Shown here: positions 53,243-62,178 of the stretch, one piece after another
Layout: every line of letters begins with the position of its first letter
Position numbering within the stretch: the stretch's first letter is position 1
From: JANNPJ01 sp035474375
Lineage (GTDB): Bacteria > Actinomycetota > Actinomycetes > Actinomycetales > Kineosporiaceae
DNA length: 64,000 nt
Direction of reading: 5' to 3'
Assembly: GCA_035474375.1 (NCBI GenBank)
Contig: DATINJ010000288.1
Coordinates: 5,525-69,524 of the forward strand
The notes under the pieces: model-generated
Database searches by the model: none
Seen by the model: the letters and a program-made list of their open reading frames with translations, nothing else
What the model was told of the DNA's origin: nothing
Position numbers and translations under genes: made by a program

Positions 53243-53473
53243 ATGACACCGGACCCGACGAATGCCCGGCCGCGAGCCAGGGCTGCCGATGCCAGCGGCT
53301 GGAACTGGTTGTTAGCCGTCCCGATCGTGATCCCGTTGATCACGTTGTTCTACAACCGGGAGACCCCGAGGCTCTTCGGCTTCCCCGCGTTCTACTGGAT
53401 GCAGTTGGGCTTCGTCCTGATCGGGGTGATCAGCACCACCATCGTCTACCAGATGACGAAGCGGAAGGACTGA
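53243..53473 (+). CDS. DUF3311 small membrane protein
   Basis: 76 residues with two membrane helices (about 21-37 and 50-70), motifs YNRETPRLFGFPAFYWMQL and a basic C-terminus. DUF3311 proteins regularly precede sodium:solute symporters of the MctP type and are thought to be accessory subunits. The ATG has GAGGGGCAG upstream and the symporter ATG follows after 2 bp. Upstream, GATAA (53183-53187) and TTATC (53201-53205) flank a possible promoter. Confidence 0.88.
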   Translation: MTPDPTNARPRARAADASGWNWLLAVPIVIPLITLFYNRETPRLFGFPAFYWMQLGFVLIGVISTTIVYQMTKRKD

Positions 53474-53475
53474 TC

Positions 53476-55137
53476 ATGGCTCCGGAACTCTCCGATCACG
53501 TCGTCGAGATGACCATCTTCGTCGCACTCTTCGTGCTGGTCTCCGGGATGGGCTTCGTCGCGGCCCGCTGGCGGCGCGCCGAATCCATGCATCACCTGGA
53601 CGAATGGGGCCTGGGTGGGCGCAATTTCGGCACCTGGATCACCTGGTTCCTACTTGGCGGAGACCTGTACACCGCCTACACCTTCGTCGCGGTGCCCGCG
53701 CTCGTCTTCTCGGCGGGCGCGATGGGGTTCTTCGCCGTCCCGTACACGATCTTGATCTACCCGATGGCCTTCCTGGTGCTGGTCCGGATGTGGTCGGTCA
53801 GCTACACGCACGGCTACGTCACCCCGGCAGACTTCGTCCGTGGTCGATTCGGCTCACCCACCCTGGCCCTGCTGGTGGCCTTGACCGGGATCGTCGCCAC
53901 CATGCCGTACATCGCCCTACAACTGGTCGGCATCGAGGCGGTGCTCAAAGCGATGGGGGTGAACGGGCACCTGCCGATCATCGTCGCGTTCCTGATTCTT
54001 GCGGTGTACACCTACAACTCGGGACTTCGGGCGCCGGCGCTGATCGCCTTTGTCAAGGACAGCCTGATCTATTTCGTGATCATCGTCGCGGTGGTCGTGA
54101 TCCCGTACAAGCTGGGCGGCTGGGACGTGATCTTCGGGTCTGCCGAGCAGGCGCTCTCCGCCACCAATCCGAAAACCGGCGCTCCCAGGGGCAGCATTCT
54201 ACTCAACGCCAACAACCAATTGCAGTACGTGACCCTGGCTCTCGGTTCGGCGCTGGCACTGTTCCTCTACCCGCATTCACTCACCAGCGTGCTGGCGGCG
54301 AAGAACCGCGACACCATCAAGCGAAACATGTCCGCGCTACCGGCGTACAGTTTCCTGCTCGGGCTGATCGCACTGCTCGGCTACATGGCGCTGGCGGCGA
54401 GCAAGGAGTACGGCGTCGCCCCGATTGTCACCGATGGCAAGACCGACGGAAACACCATTGTGCCGGTTCTTTTCGACAAGATGTTCCCCGACTGGATGGC
54501 CGGAGTGGCGTTCGCCGCGATCGGCATCGGCGCCCTGGTACCCGCCGCGATCATGTCAATTGCCGCAGCAAACCTGTTCAGCCGCAACATCTACAAGGAA
54601 TACCTCAAGCGCGATGCCACCCCACGACAGGAAGCAACGGCCAGCAAGATCGCCTCCCTGGTCGTGAAAATTGGGGCGGTGGCCTGCATTCTGTTCCTCG
54701 ACCCGCAGTTCGCCATTGACCTTCAGCTGATCGGCGGCGTCCTGATTCTGCAGACCCTGCCGGCGATCGCGATCGGCCTGTACACCCGCTGGTTCCACCC
54801 CTGGGCGCTGATCTGTGGCCTGGTGGCCGGGCTGGCGGTCGGAATCGGGATGCTGTATCAGATTCCGAATCCGAACAACGGGAAAATGCATTTCGGCGGC
54901 TCCGCCTACAAGCTGTCGGAAATCGGTTTCGACAGCGAGAAGCAGATTTACGTCGGGTTCGTTGCAGTGATCGCCAACCTGCTGGTGGCAATCATCGTCA
55001 CGGCCGTGCTGCGCAGGACCAGTGCGCCGGCGATGACGGACGACGCCACCAGCCCGGAGGATTACTTCGCCGACCGGGCCGAGGACTCACCGCCGCCGGC
55101 CGCCGCAACGGAGCCGGCCGGCGTGGTCGGCCCCTGA
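53476..55137 (+). CDS. mctP: Sodium:solute symporter, monocarboxylate permease (MctP-like)
   Basis: 553 residues, about 13 membrane helices, SSS family. Motifs: WGLGGRNFGTWITWFLLGGDLYTAYTF (given in parts GLGGRNFGTWITW and GGDLYTAYTF), TLALGSALALFLYPHSLT and GIGALVPAAIMSIAAANLFSRN. This resembles monocarboxylate uptake permeases for lactate, pyruvate or acetate. Directly follows DUF3311 as expected for the pair. The acidic C-terminal tail is cytoplasmic. Confidence 0.9.
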   Translation: MAPELSDHVVEMTIFVALFVLVSGMGFVAARWRRAESMHHLDEWGLGGRNFGTWITWFLLGGDLYTAYTFVAVPALVFSAGAMGFFAVPYTILIYPMAFLVLVRMWSVSYTHGYVTPADFVRGRFGSPTLALLVALTGIVATMPYIALQLVGIEAVLKAMGVNGHLPIIVAFLILAVYTYNSGLRAPALIAFVKDSLIYFVIIVAVVVIPYKLGGWDVIFGSAEQALSATNPKTGAPRGSILLNANNQLQYVTLALGSALALFLYPHSLTSVLAAKNRDTIKRNMSALPAYSFLLGLIALLGYMALAASKEYGVAPIVTDGKTDGNTIVPVLFDKMFPDWMAGVAFAAIGIGALVPAAIMSIAAANLFSRNIYKEYLKRDATPRQEATASKIASLVVKIGAVACILFLDPQFAIDLQLIGGVLILQTLPAIAIGLYTRWFHPWALICGLVAGLAVGIGMLYQIPNPNNGKMHFGGSAYKLSEIGFDSEKQIYVGFVAVIANLLVAIIVTAVLRRTSAPAMTDDATSPEDYFADRAEDSPPPAAATEPAGVVGP

Positions 55138-55206
55138 CCCATCCGGGCTCCCCCTGCCGGCGAAACTGCCTCGCTGGGAGGACCCGGATCGTGCCAGAGT
55201 TCCGTC

Positions 55207-55677
55207 GTGTCCACCGAATCCGTGCCCGCCGCCGCTTTTCCCGATGCCCTCGCCGCCGACCCGGAGGACCTTTTCGAGGTCGACAGCACCGGCCTTCGAA
55301 TCGACCTTGACGTGGCGTGGGGCTTCCTCTCCACCGAGGCGTACTGGGGGCGCTGGCGATCTCGGGAGGACTTCGAGACCCAGGTCGCCAACGCCTGGCG
55401 CCTGGTCGGCGCCTACCGGCGCTCGGACGGCGCGATGGTCGGCTTTGCTCGAGCGACCTCGGACGGCGCTTCCTATGCCTACCTGGCGGATGTCTTCGTG
55501 TTGCCGGCCGCCCGCGGACACGGACTGAGCAAGCGCATGCTGGCCGAGATGATCGAACGCCCGCCCGGGAACACCTTCAGATGGGCGCTGCACACCGCCG
55601 ACGCGCACGGCCTCTACGAGAAGTTCGGCTTCGCCGCCCCGAACGACAGGTATCTGGAGCGCCCGGAATCGCGCTGA
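55207..55677 (+). CDS. GNAT N-acetyltransferase
   Basis: 156 residues. WGFLSTEAYWGRWRSREDFE followed by LVGAYRRSDGAMVGFARATSDG and the acetyl-CoA loop VLPAARGHGLSKRML are typical of a single-domain GNAT. The C-terminal ADAHGLYEKFGFA completes the fold. GTG start. Acceptor unknown. Its gene precedes the copper-box promoter of the DUF4396 gene by 15 bp. Confidence 0.88.
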   Translation: MSTESVPAAAFPDALAADPEDLFEVDSTGLRIDLDVAWGFLSTEAYWGRWRSREDFETQVANAWRLVGAYRRSDGAMVGFARATSDGASYAYLADVFVLPAARGHGLSKRMLAEMIERPPGNTFRWALHTADAHGLYEKFGFAAPNDRYLERPESR

Positions 55678-55682
55678 TCCGG

Positions 55683-55713
55683 TTGACTGGAATATACCCC
55701 TGGGGGGTAACGT
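55683..55713 (+). promoter_or_regulatory. CsoR-like operator within a promoter
   Basis: TATACCCCTGGGGGGTA (55693-55709) matches the C-tract/G-tract palindrome bound by the copper sensor CsoR. It lies between TTGACT (55683) and TAACGT (55708), so binding would block the promoter of the DUF4396 gene. Confidence 0.7.
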
Positions 55714-55759
55714 TGGCGGAGTTCCCGGGAGTCCGAATCCACTCAGCCCAGGAGTCGCC

Positions 55760-56314
55760 ATGAGCCCGCAACCCGAAATCCATCGGGACCACGTTCCCGG
55801 CAGCCACGGTGCCGATCAAGGACACAGCCACGATCAGGGGCACAGTCACGGCCCCGAGGGGCACGATCACGGAACCACAGCCGGCCTCACTCGGCAGGCG
55901 ATCTCCGCAACGGTGCACTGCCTCACCGGTTGTGCGATCGGCGAGGTACTCGGCATGGTCCTGGCCACCTGGTGGGGCTGGTCCAACGGCCCGAGCATCG
56001 CGTTGGCGATCGGGCTGGCGTTCTTCTTCGGCTACAGCCTGACCATCACGCCGGTCCTGCGGGCGGGAGTATCCACGCGGCGGGCGATCGGCGTCGCGCT
56101 GGCTGCCGACACGGCCTCAATCACCACGATGGAGATCGTGGACAACGCGTTCCTGCTGATCGTGCCGGGCGCGATGGCGGCATCTCTGGCCAGCGGCCTG
56201 TTCTGGGGCAGCCTGGTGCTGTCCCTGGCGATCGCCTTCGTGATCACCGTGCCGGTCAACCGCGCCCTGATCGCCCGCGGCAAAGGCCACGCGGTGATGC
56301 ACCAGTACCACTGA
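55760..56314 (+). CDS. DUF4396 membrane protein with His-rich N-terminus
   Basis: 184 residues. The first 38 are rich in His and Gly (DQGHSHDQGHSHGPEGHDHG), a likely metal-binding tail. Four membrane helices follow, with CLTGCAIGEVLGM and the conserved ADTASITTMEIVDN in a helix, matching DUF4396. A CsoR-like box in the promoter points to copper regulation, so copper binding or export is the best guess; the family has no proven activity. ATG preceded by CCAGGAG. Confidence 0.85.
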   Translation: MSPQPEIHRDHVPGSHGADQGHSHDQGHSHGPEGHDHGTTAGLTRQAISATVHCLTGCAIGEVLGMVLATWWGWSNGPSIALAIGLAFFFGYSLTITPVLRAGVSTRRAIGVALAADTASITTMEIVDNAFLLIVPGAMAASLASGLFWGSLVLSLAIAFVITVPVNRALIARGKGHAVMHQYH

Positions 56315-56323
56315 GCACATCAA

Positions 56324-56353
56324 CGCCCAAGCCCGCGCTCGCGGGCTTGGGCG
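56324..56353. terminator. Hairpin terminator
   Basis: Perfect 13-bp stem CGCCCAAGCCCGC (56324-56336) with GCGGGCTTGGGCG (56341-56353), loop GCTC, between the convergent DUF4396 and glycosylase-like genes. Confidence 0.85.
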
Positions 56354-56383
56354 GCAAGCCGGCCTAGGTTCGAGCGGCTCGAA

Positions 56384-57028
56384 CTACGGGCGGGTCGGGC
56401 CGATCAGGCCACGGACCCGACGCAGCGCCTGGAGCATTTCCTCGCGCTTGCCGGGCTGCTTCATCGCGAGCGCACTCGGCTGCCAGGTCGGCACCGTGGT
56501 GAGCTGCGGGAAGCGAGTAGCGGAGTGATCGCGCCAAGCCTTCTGCGCCACGACGCCACTGGGCATCACGACTTCGAGTCGCTTGAACAACGGCAGCAGC
56601 GAAAGCAGCTCCCGCGCACCCTGCGCGATCTCCTGCGCATTGGGCTTGCGACCGGCCGGCTCGAGGCACCACGGAACAATGTTCCAGTGCGCCACCTCGG
56701 ACTCGCCGAGGCCCGACTCCTCACGCAGCGACCACATGTTCGCAGCGCTCTGGTCGTCGTTGTCGACCGAGACGAAGCCGCTGACCGGCCGTTCGCTGGC
56801 CTTCCCGCGGTCGATGGTCGGCCCAGCGGGAACTTCATGGAAGATCAAGACGCGGGCTTCGATGCCTGCTTCAGCCGGGTCGAAGTCCGGGACCACGACG
56901 CCACGACGCTCCGCTAGATCGGAACACCATTCGCGCAGTGGCTGAACTCGGGGCTCGGTGAGCAGCATCGCCCGCCGCTCTTCCAGAATCTTGGCATCGG
57001 CAAGGCCCTTTGGCTCAGTAAGGAACAC
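56384..57028 (-). CDS. Uracil-DNA glycosylase superfamily protein
   Basis: 214 residues. The order of elements fits the UDG fold: VLIFHEVPAGPT in place of the water-activating loop, SGFVSVDNDDQSAANMWSL, HWNIVPWCLEPAGR, and a C-terminal TWQPSALA where the HPSxLS loop would be. The catalytic-loop residues differ from classical UDG families, so base specificity is uncertain and activity could be lost. GTG start with GAGGG upstream. Convergent with the DUF4396 gene. Confidence 0.7.
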   Translation of the reverse strand: MFLTEPKGLADAKILEERRAMLLTEPRVQPLREWCSDLAERRGVVVPDFDPAEAGIEARVLIFHEVPAGPTIDRGKASERPVSGFVSVDNDDQSAANMWSLREESGLGESEVAHWNIVPWCLEPAGRKPNAQEIAQGARELLSLLPLFKRLEVVMPSGVVAQKAWRDHSATRFPQLTTVPTWQPSALAMKQPGKREEMLQALRRVRGLIGPTRP

Positions 57029-57424
57029 GCCCTCATCCTATTCCTGCCGGAGGCTCCTCCCCTGCCATCCCCTCGGCGCGCGAGCGTCTAACTGTGTCGG
57101 CGCTCAGCAGCCGATCCCGAGAACGAGCCGGGCCTGGTGATCCGGCAGGGGCCTGTGGGCCCCGCACCAGACCGCCCGCCGAGCCGCCCGCCGTCCCTCA
57201 ACAAAGCCCATCTGACCTGGGACGATGATCTCTTTGACGACGACCGACCGGCTCAAGGCAAGACCCGCCGCCGGGGCGGCGGACCGGCCCGCCAGGTCAG
57301 CCGCTGAGTCGTTGCCTGGATCTGTCCGCGCCACACAAGTGCGACAGGTTTCTACCTCCGAGACAGCTTTCGCCGCCTCGATCAGTGGCTCATAGGTCCA
57401 AAAAGTCGCATTAGCGAAGCAGAC
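57029..57424. other. 396-bp spacer
   Basis: No convincing gene. A minus-strand 76-residue frame (57104-57334) ends in RLVLGIGC but has no ribosome-binding site or family match. AT-richer stretches near 57395-57415 may be promoter sequence. No RNA recognised. Confidence 0.45.
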
Positions 57425-57562
57425 TCACGGTCGCATCCGGGCATCCGCCGAGGCCTCCGGCGGCGCGCAGCAGGGCTTGGCCCGAACTCGGCCAGTTAAT
57501 CCGCCGACGGCCATCGCAACCATGAAGACGACAATGGGGGCGGCCACCAGGTACCGGATCAT
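57425..57562 (-). CDS. Tiny membrane protein with a Cys-Cys pair
   Basis: 45 residues. One membrane helix (about 3-24, RYLVAAPIVVFMVAMAVGG) followed by a basic TGRVRAKPCCAPPEA segment. The ATG has GGGAGG 6 nt upstream, a strong signal that decides this start and supports real translation. No family recognised. The CC pair just outside the membrane could bind metal or be acylated (speculative). Confidence 0.6.
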   Translation of the reverse strand: MIRYLVAAPIVVFMVAMAVGGLTGRVRAKPCCAPPEASADARMRP

Positions 57563-57851
57563 CCGAGCCCTCCCACCGTCGAGTGCGCGGCGCGGCCCGC
57601 GCGTCGCCTGACCACAATATCGAGCGAACCCGACAAAGGGATGGCCCGAAAACCGCCTCACCCCCAGCAGCTTCCCGATCGCGTCACCGAGCGCAACCAG
57701 CGATCACCTGAAAGCGAAGAGGCCTACCGGTTCATGGTCGACCCTCGAAAGACATTCTTTTTATCCCTTTTGGGGCGAGCGAGCGAGGTAGTCGTCACAC
57801 TCGAGGAGCCCGGTTTCACCTAAGGTGCCTCCCCTCCGTAGATTAGAGGTA

Positions 57852-59591
57852 GTGACAACGACCGAGCATGATGACGACGCACCCCAGTTGACCTTCGCCG
57901 ACCTTGGTATCGACGAGAGGGTCCTGCGGGCCCTTAGCGACGCCGGATACGAGGCGCCGTCCCCGATCCAGTCGGCCTCGATCCCGCCGCTGATGGCAGG
58001 CCGGCACCTGGTCGGCCTGGCCCAGACCGGTACCGGCAAGACGGCCGCCTTCGCGGTGCCGATCCTGTCGCGGATCGACCTGGCCCAGCGGACCCCGCAG
58101 GCCCTGGTGCTGGCCCCGACCCGGGAACTGGCCCTGCAGGTCGCCGAGGCCTTCGGGCGGTACGCACACCACATCCCCGGCCTGCATGTCCTGCCGATCT
58201 ACGGCGGGCAGAGCTACGGCGTCCAGCTGAGCGCGCTGCGCCGCGGGGCACACATCATCGTCGGCACACCGGGCCGGGTGATCGACCATCTGGAGAAGAA
58301 GACCCTTGACCTGTCCCAGTTGCGCTTCCTGGTCCTCGATGAGGCCGACGAGATGCTGCAGATGGGCTTCCAGGAGGACGTCGAGACCATCCTGGCGACC
58401 ACTCCGGAGGACAAGCAGGTTGCCCTGTTCTCCGCCACCATGCCAGCGCAGATCCGGCGGATCTCCAAGAAGTACCTGACCGATGCCGCAGAGATCACCG
58501 TCGCCAACCGCACGGTCACAGCCGCGAACACCCGGCAGCGGTACATCAGCGTCGGGCACCAGCAGAAGCTGGATGCGCTGACTCGGGTTCTCGAGGTCGA
58601 GAGCTTCGAAGCGATGATCGTCTTCGTCCGGACCAAGCAGGCAACCGAGGAACTGGCCGAGCGACTGCGCTCTCGTGGGTTCTCCGCCGCCGCGATCAAC
58701 GGTGACCTGGCCCAGGCCCAGCGCGAGCGAACCATCGGTCAGCTCAAGTCCGGGGCGCTGGACATCCTGGTGGCGACCGATGTCGCGGCTCGCGGGTTGG
58801 ACGTCGAGCGAATCAGCCACGTGGTGAACTACGACATCCCGCACGACAGCGAGTCGTACGTGCACCGGGTAGGCCGTACCGGTCGCGCCGGGCGCTCCGG
58901 CGAAGCGCTGCTCTTCGTCACCCCCCGGGAACGGCACCTGCTCAGCTCAATCGAGCGAGCCACCCGGCAGCCGATCACCGAGATGGCGTTGCCGAGCGTG
59001 GACGACGTCAACTCCACCCGGGTCACCAAGTTCACCGACTCGATCAGCGCGAACCTGGATTCCCCCGAGGTCGGCGCCTTCCGCCGGCTGGTCGACGAGT
59101 ACTCCCGCGAGCACAACGTCCCGATGGTCGACGTCGCCGCGGCGTTGGCCGTGATGTCGCAGGCCGGCAAGCGGTTCCTGATGCCGCCCGACGCGCCGAT
59201 GCCGCCGCCCTCGGCCCGCCGCCCGAACGGCCGCCCGGAACGGCACGAGGGCCCGCGTGAGCGTGGTGTTCGGCCGGCTCCCCGAGTCGCCGGGGCGAAG
59301 CGGCAGCGCGGCGATGCGCCGATGGCCACCTACCGGATCAGTGTCGGACGGCGGCACAAGGTGCAGCCGGGTGCGATCGTCGGGGCAATCGCGAACGAGG
59401 GCGGCCTAGGTCGGTCCGACTTCGGCCACATCGATATCCAGGCCGATCACACACTCGTCGAACTGCCGGCCAACCTGCCCCGGGAGACCGTGGAAGCGCT
59501 GCTGAACACCCGGATCTCGGGCAAGCTGATCAGGCTGACGAAGACCGACAGCGCCCCGCCGGCGGCCGGGAGCTTCCCGAAACGCCGCTAG
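57852..59591 (+). CDS. deaD: DEAD-box ATP-dependent RNA helicase
   Basis: 579 residues. Q motif (FADLGIDERVLRAL to YEAPSPIQ), Walker A AQTGTGKTAAF, VLDEADEML, SAT, ARGLDVERISHVVNYD and HRVGRTGRAGR are all intact. The C-terminal DbpA-type RNA-binding domain (TYRISVGRRHKVQPG to TRISGKLIRL) follows a basic linker, matching the CsdA/DeaD group that assists ribosome assembly and cold growth. GTG at 57852 is chosen since TAGATT at 57838-57843 is a suitable -10 box for a leaderless transcript; a longer frame starts at 57825. Confidence 0.93.
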   Translation: MTTTEHDDDAPQLTFADLGIDERVLRALSDAGYEAPSPIQSASIPPLMAGRHLVGLAQTGTGKTAAFAVPILSRIDLAQRTPQALVLAPTRELALQVAEAFGRYAHHIPGLHVLPIYGGQSYGVQLSALRRGAHIIVGTPGRVIDHLEKKTLDLSQLRFLVLDEADEMLQMGFQEDVETILATTPEDKQVALFSATMPAQIRRISKKYLTDAAEITVANRTVTAANTRQRYISVGHQQKLDALTRVLEVESFEAMIVFVRTKQATEELAERLRSRGFSAAAINGDLAQAQRERTIGQLKSGALDILVATDVAARGLDVERISHVVNYDIPHDSESYVHRVGRTGRAGRSGEALLFVTPRERHLLSSIERATRQPITEMALPSVDDVNSTRVTKFTDSISANLDSPEVGAFRRLVDEYSREHNVPMVDVAAALAVMSQAGKRFLMPPDAPMPPPSARRPNGRPERHEGPRERGVRPAPRVAGAKRQRGDAPMATYRISVGRRHKVQPGAIVGAIANEGGLGRSDFGHIDIQADHTLVELPANLPRETVEALLNTRISGKLIRLTKTDSAPPAAGSFPKRR

Positions 59592-59606
59592 GGCCTGTCC
59601 CGTAGA

Positions 59607-60395
59607 TCAGCGGCACCTCCGGTCGGTGACCGGAGTGCAGATTGCGGTGTACTGGCCGCTGCAGATCACCGGACCGGGGGTCCGCAGACGGCAGCCGTGC
59701 GGATTGGGGATCCGGCCGGTGCGCAGTGTCTTGGACGTTGCGGCCAGAACGGTCGCGCCGTCCGGACGGATCGCCCGGTATTCGTGTGCCCCGCGGGCTG
59801 CCTTGATCAGGACGTCGGCGAGGCCGGAGCGGCGGGTGGTCACCTGGGCCAGGGGCACCCAGACGTCGCCGACCTTCTCCTGCAGCCGGACCGGTGACAG
59901 CCGAGACGGCGCGAAACGGCCCAGTTTCGGGTCGTAGTGGGACACCTTGACGACTAGAGCGACCTGCCCGTCAGTGCGTGGCGCGGCCTGGGCAAGGGTC
60001 ACCCGGCTGCGTCGGCGCAGGTCCAGGGCGAGCGTCCGAATGTTCCCGTCCGCGTCGTCCTGTACTTGAATCGTATTCAGGCCCGGCACTATTCGGGCCG
60101 CATCGAGGCTCGCGGTGACGACCAGGAAGCCCGGACGGCGGGAGGTCGCGGTACCGATCCGGGTCTGCGAAAGCGCGTCCGGGTAGTGGAACCACAGGCT
60201 GGCCGAGCGGAGCCCAGTGGTGGTGGAGCGGACCCGAACGGTCCCGCTGAAGGTCAGAGTCCGGTCCGAGATGGACACCGTGGTCGGCAGCGACACCGCG
60301 ACGACGGCGGCTCGCGCGGTTGCAGACAGTCCGGTCACGACGGCCGGAACCAGCACACTGGTGATGAGCAGCGCAGCGATGACAATGCGTTTCAT
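59607..60395 (-). CDS. Secreted protein of unknown function
   Basis: 262 residues with a clear signal peptide (KRIVIAALLITSVLVPAVV, cleavage near ARAAVVA). The mature part has beta-rich stretches (ISDRTLTFSGTVRVRSTTTG, ASLWFHYPDALSQTRIG) and a Cys-containing C-terminus (HGCRLRTPGPVICSGQYTAIC, broken as GCRLRT, VICSGQ, AICTP) that may form disulfides. Immunoglobulin-like folds are possible. ATG start. Converges with the helicase gene. Confidence 0.6.
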   Translation of the reverse strand: MKRIVIAALLITSVLVPAVVTGLSATARAAVVAVSLPTTVSISDRTLTFSGTVRVRSTTTGLRSASLWFHYPDALSQTRIGTATSRRPGFLVVTASLDAARIVPGLNTIQVQDDADGNIRTLALDLRRRSRVTLAQAAPRTDGQVALVVKVSHYDPKLGRFAPSRLSPVRLQEKVGDVWVPLAQVTTRRSGLADVLIKAARGAHEYRAIRPDGATVLAATSKTLRTGRIPNPHGCRLRTPGPVICSGQYTAICTPVTDRRCR

Positions 60396-60453
60396 GCTGC
60401 AGCTATCGGCAGATCCGGTCAGCGCTTGAGCCGGACGGGTGAACCTTGGGTTC

Positions 60454-61260
60454 TCACCGGATGAACTTGAGCTGGTCCCCGTCCACCTCGAACCGAGGCT
60501 GGACCGTGGTGATCTCCCGCTCCGCGTGCAGCGCGGAGGCGACGTTCGGATGCTCGGCCAGATCCGCCAGCACGGCTGCGGTCGGATGCATGATCCTCAG
60601 CCCGGAGGCGAGCGCATCTTGCGGCCGGATCCAGAGCCGGAGATCGGCTTCGGTGCCAACCTCCCGGCAGATCTGCCGCTCCGGCAGGGCGGCGACGAAG
60701 AACCGGGTATCGAAACGCTTCGGCTCGATCTCCGGGGTGATCCAGTGTGCGACCGGCGCCAGCAGGTCGGCCCGCAGCAGCAACCCGCGACGGAGCAACA
60801 GTTGCGACAGTGACTGCTGACCCGCCTCCAGCGCCACCCGCTCAGCCTCCCAGTCGTCCCCGCTGACGTCGTCCACCAACCGGTCCGCCGAAGGACCGGC
60901 CAGCAGCACCCCGGCCTCCTCGAAGGTCTCCCGGACCGCCGCACTGACCAGCGCCGCGGCGGTCACCTCAGCAGTCCCGAACCGCTGCGCCCACCATCCG
61001 GGCCCCGGACCGGCCCAGCCGAGCAGGGAGCCGGGCGCGGCGGCGTCCGGCTGGTCCGCGGGGTCTACCGACCCACCGGGAAAGACATGCATGCCGGCGG
61101 CGAACGACATCCCCCGGACCCGGCGCAACAGGTACACCTCGAGGCCGGTGGCCCCGTCGCGGACCAGCGCCACGGTGGCCGCCGGGCGGGGCGTCGACGG
61201 TTGCAGCTCTCCGGCCAACAGCAAGCGGGCGCGGGCCAGCAGGTCGGGCTTCGTCGTCAT
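60454..61260 (-). CDS. NUDIX hydrolase, NUDT19-like
   Basis: 268 residues. The Nudix box is interrupted: VFPGGSVDPAD is separated by about 45 residues from SAAVRETFEEAGVLL, an arrangement found in NUDT19/RP2-like coenzyme A or nucleotide-sugar hydrolases. The catalytic glutamates REtfEEaG are present. C-terminal FFVAALPERQIC and HPTAAVLADLAEHP are common to the group. ATG start. Divergent from the QueE-like gene. Confidence 0.88.
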   Translation of the reverse strand: MTTKPDLLARARLLLAGELQPSTPRPAATVALVRDGATGLEVYLLRRVRGMSFAAGMHVFPGGSVDPADQPDAAAPGSLLGWAGPGPGWWAQRFGTAEVTAAALVSAAVRETFEEAGVLLAGPSADRLVDDVSGDDWEAERVALEAGQQSLSQLLLRRGLLLRADLLAPVAHWITPEIEPKRFDTRFFVAALPERQICREVGTEADLRLWIRPQDALASGLRIMHPTAAVLADLAEHPNVASALHAEREITTVQPRFEVDGDQLKFIR

Positions 61261-61453
61261 GGCCCGATCCTGCCATCGACCCGGACGCGCGGGATGCGCC
61301 GCTGCCGCACGAACGGGCGGCGCAGGAAATCAGCCGCGAAACGCGACCATATCGAGTCCGGAAATGTGATGATTGGTGATATTCGGGGGGGATTGAATCG
61401 ACGGTGCATGGAGCGTTCTGATCACGGATTATCCGCCCCCACCCACACTGGTA

Positions 61454-62128
61454 GTGGCCGGTGTGGTGGGGCCGACCGTGCATACCCAGGGGCCATCGGC
61501 CGGGCGCCGCTGTTCAGTGATCCTGATGGGCGGTTGCAACCTGTCCTGTACCTGGTGCGACTCGGCGTTCACCTGGGACAGTTCGCGCTACGACCTGTCC
61601 CGGGAGCTGGCCTACTGGCCGGTGCCGGAACTGGCCGCGCAGGCGCTGGCTTGCCTGCCGGGGGTGGTGGTGATCAGCGGCGGCGAACCGCTTCTGCAGC
61701 AGAGTTCCGCAGCGTGGGGGATGCTGCTGGAGGCGTTGGCGGGTCACGAGATCGGGGTCGAGACGAACGGCACGATCGCCCCCTCCGAGGAGACCCTGAC
61801 CCGGATCAGCTGGGTCACGGTCTCGCCCAAGCTGGCGCATTCCGGTGACCCGGCCTGGGCGCGGATCAACAGCGACGTGCTGGTTCGGTGGGGCGAACTG
61901 GCCTTGGACCACGACATCGATTTCTCCTTCGTGGTCCGGGACATCAGCGACGTAGCGACGATCGGTAGTCTGGTGACGGTCCACGGCCTGCCCCCCTCGC
62001 GGGTCTGGGTGACTCCAGAAGGGACGACGGCGATGATCGTGCTCAGCCGGTTGCGCGAGGTGGCCGAGGCCGCCCTGACTGCCGGATTCAACCTGTCCGC
62101 CCGGTTGAACGCGCTGGTCACCGACTGA
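61454..62128 (+). CDS. queE: Radical SAM protein, 7-carboxy-7-deazaguanine synthase (QueE) type
   Basis: 224 residues. The cluster motif CNLSCTWCDSAFTWD is the CxxxCxxC-TWD signature of QueE, followed by VISGGEPLLQ, VETNGTIAPSE and TVSPKLAHSG, also typical. The enzyme converts carboxytetrahydropterin to carboxydeazaguanine for queuosine or 7-deazapurine products. No queC, queD or folE is nearby, so the rest of the route lies elsewhere or the substrate differs. GTG start. A SUFU-domain gene follows 50 bp later. Confidence 0.85.
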   Translation: MAGVVGPTVHTQGPSAGRRCSVILMGGCNLSCTWCDSAFTWDSSRYDLSRELAYWPVPELAAQALACLPGVVVISGGEPLLQQSSAAWGMLLEALAGHEIGVETNGTIAPSEETLTRISWVTVSPKLAHSGDPAWARINSDVLVRWGELALDHDIDFSFVVRDISDVATIGSLVTVHGLPPSRVWVTPEGTTAMIVLSRLREVAEAALTAGFNLSARLNALVTD

Positions 62129-62178
62129 ACCGGCCCCTGGACCAGGTCCGCGACCACCTGTGCACCGCGTTCGAGTCG

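Noticed and set aside
57104..57334. Minus-strand 76-codon frame as a small gene
   Set aside because: No ribosome-binding site at its starts, no recognisable family, and no membrane helix; left as unresolved spacer.
57641..57823. Plus-strand 60-codon frame before the DEAD-box gene
   Set aside because: It runs through the helicase promoter region, has no start signal and shows no conserved features.
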